Part shown: positions 1 through 5,178 of the stretch, piece by piece
Position numbering within the stretch: position 1 is the stretch's first letter
Layout of the letters: each line of letters starts with the position of its first letter
Assembly (NCBI GenBank): GCA_031289285.1
Contig: JAITPT010000215.1
Location: forward strand, 1 to 6,355
Reading direction: 5' to 3'
Origin: Puniceicoccales bacterium
GTDB lineage: Bacteria > Verrucomicrobiota > Verrucomicrobiia > Opitutales > UBA953
DNA length: 6,355 nucleotides
Translations under genes and position numbers: made by a program
The notes under the pieces: model-generated
Told to the model about the DNA's origin: nothing
The model's input: the letters and a program-made list of their open reading frames with translations, nothing else
Database searches by the model: none

Positions 1-317
1 ACAACTTCTTTGGAACGCGGGACTTTAGTTCCGTGAAAATCTCCCCCCCCCTCCTTCTCGGCAAAAGGAATTAGTCTGGTTAATTATTCTGACAACTTTT
101 CGGAGGGAGTTCGGATTTGCTTCACGAACACGTGGAAAATCATGCACTTACAACGCAGCAGACATTTTGGCCATTTGCTGCGCCTGAATAAAAAGGCAGC
201 CATTTTTTTCATTTGACATCAAGATAACTTGTGTTCGTTAGACTTTCGCTCCACACACAGCAGGATTATAGTACGTGGCTGCGGCAGCAGTGCTCCCTCT
301 CAAAACAGCGAGGAACC
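1..317. repeat. Direct repeat, copy 1 (left end open at window edge)
   Basis: This segment matches 387-703 without gaps at a constant offset of 386 bases. I count ten mismatches by eye (positions 92, 109, 111, 177, 249, 251, 253, 273, 281 and 298), about 97% identity. The right border is sharp: after the shared aggaacc at 311-317 the copies diverge completely. The left border is unknown because the match already holds at base 1. The repeat is AT-richer than the genes to its right and contains a run of nine C (43-51) and a T-rich stretch near 205. I see no transposase, no obvious target-site duplication and no convincing gene. It may be a dispersed intergenic repeat or the remnant of a mobile element; the family is not recognised. 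Confidence 0.93.
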
Positions 318-345
318 AAGCTGGTTCCTCGCTACTTTGAGAGGG
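295..345. repeat. Long imperfect inverted repeat (hairpin) at the edge of repeat copy 1
   Basis: Arms at 295-317 and 323-345 are complementary over 21 of 23 positions, with a two-base internal mismatch (ac at 305-306 opposite gt) and a five-base loop aagct. The left arm belongs to the direct repeat; the right arm lies in the unique spacer. No T run follows the hairpin on either strand, so a classical intrinsic terminator is not supported. It could be a REP-like or MITE-like palindromic unit, or a structural element of an RNA. Confidence 0.85.
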
Positions 346-386
346 AGGCGAGGATATGGGCTTGAGAAACACCCGAACCAGTAAGG

Positions 387-703
387 ACAACTTCTTTGGA
401 ACGCGGGACTTTAGTTCCGTGAAAATCTCCCCCCCCCTCCTTCTCGGCAAAAGGAATTAGTCTGGTTAATTATTCTGGCAACTTTTCGGAGGGATTCCGG
501 ATTTGCTTCACGAACACGTGGAAAATCATGCACTTACAACGCAGCAGACATTTTGGCCATTTACTGCGCCTGAATAAAAAGGCAGCCATTTTTTTCATTT
601 GACATCAAGATAACTTGTGTTCGTTAGACTTTCGTTTCGCACACAGCAGGATTATAGTGCGTGGCTTCGGCAGCAGTGCTCCCACTCAAAACAGCGAGGA
701 ACC
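387..703. repeat. Direct repeat, copy 2
   Basis: This is the second copy of the 317-base repeat, in the same orientation as copy 1. The nine-C run is retained at 429-437, and the match ends at the shared aggaacc at 697-703. Unlike copy 1 it is not followed by the inverted arm that makes the hairpin at 295-345; unique sequence starts at 704. The two copies are separated by 69 unique bases (318-386), so the unit spacing is 386 bases. If further copies lie to the left, this would be a tandem array. The copy lies 267 bases upstream of the chosen hemA start. Confidence 0.93.
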
Positions 704-969
704 CGGAATCTGCTATGGCATCTGCACTTTTTGGCTTTGTTCGACGCACCAACCGGTGCGCCTTCACAAATCCACCAAGCGCATCTGCCACAACATCTTC
801 TCGCAACACTTCCCCTTCAACTGCCGTTTTTAGGATAATCGTGTCTTGATTGGGCTATCTTCGTCATTGTTTCCAGTCAAAATAGAATGGAACAAAAATG
901 TTTTTTTGGCACTTTGTTTTTTTCCCTTCACCCTTTGGGTGCTGGGTTGTTTGCTGCTGGTCGCCCGAA
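704..969 (+). other. Unique leader region upstream of hemA
   Basis: This 266-base stretch holds no gene I can support. It has a perfect 6-bp stem with a 4-base loop at 745-760 (cgcacc/ggtgcg), T-rich tracts at 900-923, and a small hairpin with 5-bp arms (caccc/gggtg) and a TTT loop at 929-941. An ATG at 898 is in frame with hemA and would add 24 mostly hydrophobic and aromatic residues. These look unlike a HemA N-terminus, so I treat them as leader. The minus strand is open from 854 to 624, crossing into repeat copy 2, but this is probably not a gene. The small hairpins could affect hemA expression, but nothing shows that they do. Confidence 0.6.
883..888 (+). promoter_or_regulatory. Possible -10 element for hemA
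   Basis: TAGAAT matches the TATAAT consensus at five of six positions and lies in a locally AT-rich stretch (878-900), 81 bases before the chosen hemA start. No good -35 box is seen at 16-18 bases upstream: the sequence around 859-866 is ttcgtc-like. The call rests on one hexamer and is weak. Confidence 0.25.
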
Positions 970-2082
970 ATGAGCACTACGGAAAATTCTCAAAATTACG
1001 TTGTCGGTGTGCTGGCATGCACACACGAGACCACGCCGCTGGCCTTGCGCGAAAAACTCGCCATTGCGCCCGAACGCGCCGCCGTTTTTTACAAGAAACT
1101 GCGCGCCCTGCCCGGAGTCGCCGAATGCGTTGTGCTGGGCACCTGCAACCGGCTGGAGATTTACGTCGCCACCGCTGCGCCTCCGCCGCGCCTTGCCCGC
1201 GAAAGGACTGCGCCGCTGGTTGTCGCCGCGCCGCCGCCGGCCTCCTTCGTTGCGCCGCCCGAGTGTCTCATCGCGTTGCTCGCCGAGCACCAGACGCTTG
1301 CCGCTGGTGTGCTTGCTGCGCATTGCCGCTGGTTTGCCGATGTCGCCGCCGTCGAGCATCTGTTTCGCGTGGGGGCGGGGCTGGACTCGCAAATGGTGGG
1401 CGAGTCGGAAATCCTTGGCCAAGCTCGCGACGCCTACGCGGAGGCCTTGGCGCGGGGTGATACTGGCCCCGTGCTCAACCGTGTTTTTCAAAAAAGTTTT
1501 CAGGCTGCTGCTTGGGCGCGCACGCACACGCCTATCGGGCAGGGGCAGGTGAGCATCGGCAGCGTCGCCGTCGAGATGGCGACCCGTGTGTTTGGCAACC
1601 TTGCCGGAAGCCGAGTGCTTGTGCTCGGCACGGGCGAGGTCGGGCGCAAGACCGCGCAGGCTTTTGTGTCGAGGGGTGCTGGCTCGCTCACCGTCGCCAG
1701 CCGCACCTTCGCCAACGCGCTTGCGCTCGCGGCGAGTGTTGGCGGCACTGCTGTCGAGATGGCGGATGCGCTCGCTGCGCTTGGCGGCTACGACATCGTC
1801 ATTGGCTCGGCGGCGACGACGGAGGCGCTCACTACTGCCAACGCGGTGCGGCTTGCGGCGCGGGCGCGAGCGGGCGAGCCGCTTTTTTTGATAGACCTTG
1901 GTTTGCCGCGCAACTTCCCGCCCGACTCTGCCACCATTCCCTCCGTGTATCTGTATAACCTCGACGACCTCTCTGGCATCGCCAACGAGAACCTCCGCGC
2001 CCGCCGTGCTGGCATGAACGCTGCCAAAACGATTTTGGCGGGCAAGGCTGCGCGCCTCTGGGAACGTGTCGCTCAACATTGA
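970..2082 (+). CDS. hemA: Glutamyl-tRNA reductase (short form)
   Basis: It reduces glutamyl-tRNA(Glu) with NADPH to glutamate-1-semialdehyde, the first committed step of the C5 route to heme and other tetrapyrroles, in the cytoplasm. The 370-residue product shows the catalytic-domain motif LGTCNRLEIY at 56-65, with the family's nucleophilic cysteine at 59, and GLDSQMVGESEILGQ at 137-151. The NADPH-binding motif is VLGTGEVG at 218-225, and IDLGLPRNF (308-316) and LDDL (331-334) follow. I chose ATG 970 over the in-frame ATG at 898 because YVVGVLACTHETTPLALREK is a normal HemA N-terminus starting about ten residues in. Two features are odd. An Ala/Pro-rich stretch (about residues 69-97) makes the gap between NRLEIY and GLDS about 20 residues longer than in E. 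coli as I recall it. The protein also ends about 25 residues after the DDL/NLRAR region, so most of the C-terminal dimerisation domain is missing. No hemC or other heme gene is adjacent. Confidence 0.95.
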   Translation: MSTTENSQNYVVGVLACTHETTPLALREKLAIAPERAAVFYKKLRALPGVAECVVLGTCNRLEIYVATAAPPPRLARERTAPLVVAAPPPASFVAPPECLIALLAEHQTLAAGVLAAHCRWFADVAAVEHLFRVGAGLDSQMVGESEILGQARDAYAEALARGDTGPVLNRVFQKSFQAAAWARTHTPIGQGQVSIGSVAVEMATRVFGNLAGSRVLVLGTGEVGRKTAQAFVSRGAGSLTVASRTFANALALAASVGGTAVEMADALAALGGYDIVIGSAATTEALTTANAVRLAARARAGEPLFLIDLGLPRNFPPDSATIPSVYLYNLDDLSGIANENLRARRAGMNAAKTILAGKAARLWERVAQH

Positions 2083-2102
2083 CGTTGCACCGGTTAACTT
2101 GC

Positions 2103-2139
2103 GGTGGCGGCGAGGGTGGCGGCGAGGGCAGGGCAGGGG
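2103..2139 (+). repeat. G-rich tandem repeat between convergent genes
   Basis: The 64-base gap between the hemA stop and the end of the opposing gene contains two perfect tandem copies of ggtggcggcgag (2103-2114 and 2115-2126), followed by ggcagggcagggg. Four runs of at least three G (2114-2116, 2126-2128, 2131-2133, 2136-2139) with loops of 9, 2 and 2 bases fit a relaxed G-quadruplex pattern on the hemA-sense strand. No hairpin with a T tail is seen, so no standard terminator separates the convergent genes. Confidence 0.55.
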
Positions 2140-2146
2140 TGTGTGG

Positions 2147-2974
2147 CTACGGGTTTCTCGAGCGGGGTGTGGCCAGTGCTCCTTTGAGCTGGTTGGCATC
2201 TACGAAGAACTCTTTTGCGTTTTTGTCTTTGGCATAAAACAAGTGCTGCCCGATTTGCACGCGGACTTTTTCGATGCCAGCGTCGGACTCAACTTTGAGC
2301 GGACCTTTGGCCGAGAAACTCTTCCTCGTGTTGTCGGCGAAACGTTCGTCGCAGACCACCTTTCCGTCTGATTTCTGCGTGATGGTGATGCGCCCGTAGG
2401 CGAAGGAATGAACGACGAGTTGGAAGGAAAGCTCGTTGGCGGTGGTGTCTTCGCCAGCGTTGAGTGCCGCGTCGGAGGGGTCTTGCGTTTCCGCAGGATG
2501 CTGCCCCCGTTTCAGGAGACTCGGAAACGCCACAACCACGGCCAGCACGAGCACGACAAAAGAGGCCGCGCCGATGATGGCGTAGGTCGTGAGTTTTTTG
2601 CGGTGTCCGTCGAATTTGTCCGACCGCGACGGCGTGTAGCCTCTGCCCGGCGTGACACCGTTTTCCGCGCCAAGGCTCTCGCCGCCGAGGTCGTCGCCGA
2701 GCGTGATGACAGAGGGCTGGAGGTGGCGGTCGCCCTCGTCGCGGTGCGCTGGCGTGTAGTCTGCGAGGATGCGGTCGGGGTCGAGTTTGAGGAAACGCGC
2801 ATAGATTTTGATGAAACCGCGGCGATACACGTCGGTCAGCGGGATGGCTTCAAATTGGTCGTTTTCGAGGGCGCGGAGGTATTCGGCGCGGACGTGTGTG
2901 AACTCCGCTGCCTCCTCGACGCGGAGTCCTTGGCGTTGGCGTGCCTCGGTTAATTTTTCGCCGATGGTTGGCAT
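2147..2974 (-). CDS. RodZ-like helix-turn-helix membrane protein
   Basis: The 275-residue product has the architecture of RodZ and related cell-shape or division-linked proteins. An N-terminal Cro/C1-type helix-turn-helix of the HTH_25 kind spans about 1-72 (IGEKLTEARQRQGLRVEEAA, then YRRGFIKIYARFLKLDPD). A charged linker follows, then one transmembrane segment at about 129-150 (TTYAIIGAASFVVLVLAVVV) and a periplasmic domain at about 183-265 resembling DUF4115. In RodZ the cytoplasmic domain binds MreB; whether this protein does so is not shown. I chose ATG 2974, which puts PTIGEKL at the N-terminus. A GTG at 3013 would add 13 unlikely residues. It lies 118 bases downstream of the M50 protease gene on the same strand, possibly cotranscribed. 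It could instead be a membrane-anchored regulator, so I give no gene symbol. Confidence 0.82.
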   Translation of the reverse strand: MPTIGEKLTEARQRQGLRVEEAAEFTHVRAEYLRALENDQFEAIPLTDVYRRGFIKIYARFLKLDPDRILADYTPAHRDEGDRHLQPSVITLGDDLGGESLGAENGVTPGRGYTPSRSDKFDGHRKKLTTYAIIGAASFVVLVLAVVVAFPSLLKRGQHPAETQDPSDAALNAGEDTTANELSFQLVVHSFAYGRITITQKSDGKVVCDERFADNTRKSFSAKGPLKVESDAGIEKVRVQIGQHLFYAKDKNAKEFFVDANQLKGALATPRSRNP

Positions 2975-3092
2975 GTGTGAAAGATGTTTGGGTGGTGTTG
3001 TGCTCGCGGTCACGGTGCTGCCGGATGTGCGCCGTATCTCTCTGTGTTTTCGCAGGCGTCTGGCAATTGCTATTTTGCCGCAGAGAGCCGCG

Positions 3093-3767
3093 CTACGCAG
3101 CGAAGAGACCGGCGACGAAATTCCCCAGCATGAGAAACGGCGTCACAGCGGCGTGGAGCAAATCCTGAAAAAGGCCACGTGTGACAGAGACGTTGATGAG
3201 GATGAGGAGCACCCACCAACCGTTGGAGGCCAGCCATGCGTAGGTGCGCTCGCTCATGTTGACGACGTGGCGCAGCAGGCGCGAGCCGTCCAGCGGCGGT
3301 ATCGGGATGAGGTTGAAAGCCGCGAGCGCGACGTTGACGACCATGATGGGGAGAAGCAGGCGGATAACGACATCGCTGTGCCCGATGCCCTCTGCAACGC
3401 CTGCGGCGAGCGAGGCGGCGAGCGCAATCGCGACGTTCACGCCCGGGCCGGCGAGCGTGATGAGGATGTCGTCGGTGCGGCGCGTCTCGGGGTTCGGCAG
3501 AGAAATCTGGACGGGACGCCCCCAACCGATGAGGGCAAACGGCGTCTGGCCTATCAGCAGCGGCAGAAAAATCATCACGCCCGGAATGAGAAACGAGCCT
3601 ATGGGGTCGAGGTGCGAAAAGGGGTCGAGGGTGACACGCTTTTGCGCACGAGGGAGCGGGTCTCCGCGCTTGTCGGCGACCCATGCGTGACCAAATTCGT
3701 GGAGCGCGAGACTGCACAACAGAATGACGAAGAAAATGCCTGCTTGGGCGAATGAAGCGGTGTCCAT
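3093..3767 (-). CDS. Site-2 protease family (M50) membrane metalloprotease
   Basis: The 224-residue, very hydrophobic product belongs to the small intramembrane metalloproteases of the site-2 protease type without a PDZ domain. The zinc motif HEFGH lies at 23-27 within the first membrane segment. The second signature NLIPIPPLDG at 152-161 supplies the third zinc ligand, Asp160. RVTLDPFSHLDPIGSFLIP (44-62), GWGRPV (81-86) and LAGPGVNVAIAL (105-116) are all typical of this subgroup. I count about five or six membrane segments. Such enzymes cut transmembrane substrates; the substrate here is unknown. I chose ATG 3767 rather than a TTG at 3800. The RodZ-like gene follows on the same strand, and tcdA is divergent across a 172-base spacer. 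Confidence 0.92.
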   Translation of the reverse strand: MDTASFAQAGIFFVILLCSLALHEFGHAWVADKRGDPLPRAQKRVTLDPFSHLDPIGSFLIPGVMIFLPLLIGQTPFALIGWGRPVQISLPNPETRRTDDILITLAGPGVNVAIALAASLAAGVAEGIGHSDVVIRLLLPIMVVNVALAAFNLIPIPPLDGSRLLRHVVNMSERTYAWLASNGWWVLLILINVSVTRGLFQDLLHAAVTPFLMLGNFVAGLFAA

Positions 3768-3820
3768 GCGGTTTTTCCCAATCTGCCCGCACCACCCCAA
3801 AAGGCAAGCCCGCCTTCCGC

Positions 3821-3893
3821 CGTGCTGTCGTTGTCGCCGTCGGCGGCGTCGCCGTCGTCGTTGTCGCGGCGCCGCTGTCGTCGTCCGCGTCGG
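3821..3893. repeat. GTC/GCC trinucleotide-rich tract in a divergent intergenic region
   Basis: The spacer between the M50 protease gene and tcdA is dominated by gtc, gcc and gtt triplets. The 11-mer gtcgttgtcgc occurs twice (3827-3837 and 3857-3867), and gcggcgccgc at 3866-3875 is a perfect palindrome. It reads as poly-Arg or poly-Val in various frames and does not look like a gene. The promoters for both divergent genes should lie in 3768-3939, yet I see no convincing -10 or -35 boxes. Confidence 0.6.
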
Positions 3894-3939
3894 AACCCCG
3901 CGCCGCGCTTTTTGTCTCCGCCCGCCCTTTGCCGAAAAA

Positions 3940-4854
3940 ATGACAGCCTCCTATCTTCAACGTTTCGCAGGTGTCGGGCGTCTCTACGGACGCGCCGGAC
4001 TCGAGCGCCTCGCCGCCGCGCACGTCGCAGTCGTCGGCCTCGGCGGCGTCGGCTCGTGGGCGGCGGAGGCACTTGCGCGCACGGGCGTCGGCGCGCTCAC
4101 GCTGGTTGACATGGACGACGTGTGCGTCTCCAACACCAACCGCCAGATACAAGCACTCGCGCCGGAAATCGGTCGCCCGAAGGCCGTCGTGTTGCGCGAG
4201 CGTGTGCTCGCCATAAATCCGGAGTGCCGCGCAACCGCCGTGCAACGCTTCTTCACGCGGAGCACCGCCGCCGAAATCCTCTCGCCCGAAGCGCCCCTCT
4301 GCGCCGTCGCCGACGCCATAGATAGCCTGTCGGACAAATGCCTCCTCGTCGCCGAGTGCAGGCGGCTCGGCATCGGCGTCGCGTCGAGCGGCGGTTGCGC
4401 GGGCAAACGCGACGCCACCGCAGTGCGCGTGTCGGATATGTCCGTCACGACGAGTGACAACCTCCTGCGCTTTGTTCGCAAAAAACTTCGCCACGACCAC
4501 GGCTTCCCACGCGGGGGCAAACGCCCGCAGAAGTTTGACGTCCCCTGCGTGTGGTCGGAGGAACTGAGCACAGGCGAACCGCAAGCCTGCGACGCGAACG
4601 CCGACGCCGCAGGCAACGCCAACGCCAACAACGCCGCAGACGCCAGCAGCGACACCAACACTGCGGACGCCAACGCCGCTGCCGCCGCTGCCGCTCCGCT
4701 CCCCGGTGCGATTGCCGAGGGCGAGTCGCTGCGCCCCAATTGCGAATGGGGCTACGGCACTGCCGTCTTTGTTTCCGGCGTCTTCGGCTTTGCACTCGCG
4801 GGTGTCATCGCCGGAAAAATTGCCACAGGCGAGTGGATGCAAAAGAGCGCTTGA
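3940..4854 (+). CDS. tcdA: tRNA threonylcarbamoyladenosine dehydratase (TcdA/CsdL, E1-like)
   Basis: It uses ATP to convert t6A at position 37 of ANN-decoding tRNAs to the cyclic form ct6A, usually with a sulfur-relay partner. The 304-residue product starts with YLQRFAGVGRLYG and has the ThiF/E1-type nucleotide motif VVGLGGVGSWAAEALARTG (31-49). Next comes LVDMDDVCVSNTNRQ (55-69), which is nearly the E. coli sequence as I recall it, then AINPECR (91-97), VADAIDSL (123-130) and the conserved C-terminal segment CEWGYGTAVFVSGVFGFALA (268-287). I chose ATG 3940 because upstream codons give an Arg-rich stretch unlike the family. It is longer than E. coli TcdA (about 268 residues, from memory), mostly through an Ala/Asn/Asp-rich insertion at about 217-252. 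The gene is divergent from the M50 protease and 78 bases upstream of rpmF. Confidence 0.94.
   Translation: MTASYLQRFAGVGRLYGRAGLERLAAAHVAVVGLGGVGSWAAEALARTGVGALTLVDMDDVCVSNTNRQIQALAPEIGRPKAVVLRERVLAINPECRATAVQRFFTRSTAAEILSPEAPLCAVADAIDSLSDKCLLVAECRRLGIGVASSGGCAGKRDATAVRVSDMSVTTSDNLLRFVRKKLRHDHGFPRGGKRPQKFDVPCVWSEELSTGEPQACDANADAAGNANANNAADASSDTNTADANAAAAAAAPLPGAIAEGESLRPNCEWGYGTAVFVSGVFGFALAGVIAGKIATGEWMQKSA
4588..4695 (+). repeat. Low-complexity coding repeat within tcdA
   Basis: Variants of gacgcc, aacgcc and gccgct repeat across this stretch and encode residues 217-252, almost all Ala, Asn, Asp, Ser or Thr. The reading frame stays open, and the conserved C-terminal TcdA block follows in frame. 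It is therefore an insertion that keeps the gene intact, probably grown by slippage or unequal exchange, and probably a flexible surface loop. Confidence 0.8.
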
Positions 4855-4915
4855 CGTTTGCCGCCCGATTCCCATTCTGCTCGCCCTTCACTAAAAACCT
4901 AACAGCACACCACAG

Positions 4916-4921
4916 CATAAT
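4916..4921 (+). promoter_or_regulatory. Possible -10 element for rpmF-plsX
   Basis: CATAAT matches TATAAT at five of six positions and stands in the 78-base gap after tcdA, 11 bases before the rpmF start. The closest -35-like hexamer, TTCACT (4887-4892), is 23 bases away, which is too far. If the element is real, the transcript would be nearly leaderless. An eight-T run (4921-4928) follows, without a hairpin before it, so it is not a supported terminator for tcdA. Confidence 0.2.
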
Positions 4922-4932
4922 TTTTTTTCGTC

Positions 4933-5112
4933 ATGGGCCAACCTAAACGCAAACAATCGAAACGCCGCAGCCGCCTTCGTCGCGGAGCCAACCAAACCCT
5001 CCGCGCCCCCTTGCTCGCCAAGGACGCCGACGGCACCGCCTACCGCCCGCACCGCGTCAATCTGGTCAGCGGCACTTACCGCGGACGTCAAGTTTTCGAC
5101 ACCGAATCGTAA
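4933..5112 (+). CDS. rpmF: 50S ribosomal protein L32
   Basis: The 59-residue basic protein begins MGQPKRKQSKRRSRLRRGAN and continues with APLLAKDADGTAYRPHRVN, GTYRGRQVFD and ES before TAA. This is a textbook L32, a structural component of the large ribosomal subunit. No cysteine is present, so it is the form without the zinc ribbon. Its length is normal for the family. It lies 78 bases after tcdA and 66 bases before plsX. The rpmF-plsX order is conserved across many bacteria and usually reflects cotranscription of ribosome and lipid genes. The stop and the plsX start are in the same frame, with 22 open codons between them. No Shine-Dalgarno sequence is seen before the ATG; the upstream bases are a T run and cgtc. 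Confidence 0.96.
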   Translation: MGQPKRKQSKRRSRLRRGANQTLRAPLLAKDADGTAYRPHRVNLVSGTYRGRQVFDTES

Positions 5113-5178
5113 CACCAGCGTAACGCCCGCCGTGCGCAAGCCCGACGCCGCGCCCGCACCATCACCGCACCGCTGCAC

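Noticed and set aside
177..211. Terminator-like hairpin with T run in each repeat copy (also near 563-597)
   Set aside because: The stem around gcct/aggc is short and bulged, and the closing pair changes in copy 2, so the evidence for an intrinsic terminator is poor.
238..450. Minus-strand open frame of 70 codons across the spacer and copy 1, sharing a C-terminal tail with the frame at 624-809
   Set aside because: The frame runs through a hairpin and repeat borders. The shared tail changes mostly at amino-acid-altering positions, and no known domain is recognised, so it is treated as repeat DNA.
745..760. Perfect 6-bp stem with 4-base loop as a regulator or terminator
   Set aside because: No T run follows on either strand, and a stem this short is expected by chance.
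624..854. Minus-strand open frame partly outside the repeat, ending in the same tail
   Set aside because: It is open for 76 sense codons between TAG and TAA, with only GTG/TTG starts well inside. The unique part resembles no family I know. It might be a gene remnant, but the evidence is too thin to list.
898..969. hemA start at ATG 898
   Set aside because: It would add 24 hydrophobic and aromatic residues not seen in HemA, and they derive from a T-rich leader. ATG 970 gives the normal N-terminus.
928..2199. Long minus-strand open frame of 423 codons opposite hemA
   Set aside because: It is a shadow caused by high GC in the third codon position of hemA, rich in Arg and Ala and without a domain; hemA has clear motifs.
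3070..4875. Long minus-strand open frame of 601 codons covering the M50 gene and tcdA
   Set aside because: It overlaps two well-supported genes, has low-complexity Arg/Ala composition, and shows no recognisable domain.
4851..4879. TTGACG at 4851-4856 as a -35 box for rpmF
   Set aside because: At 16-18 bases downstream the candidate -10 hexamers (cattct, attctg, ttctgc) match the consensus poorly, and the box overlaps the tcdA stop.
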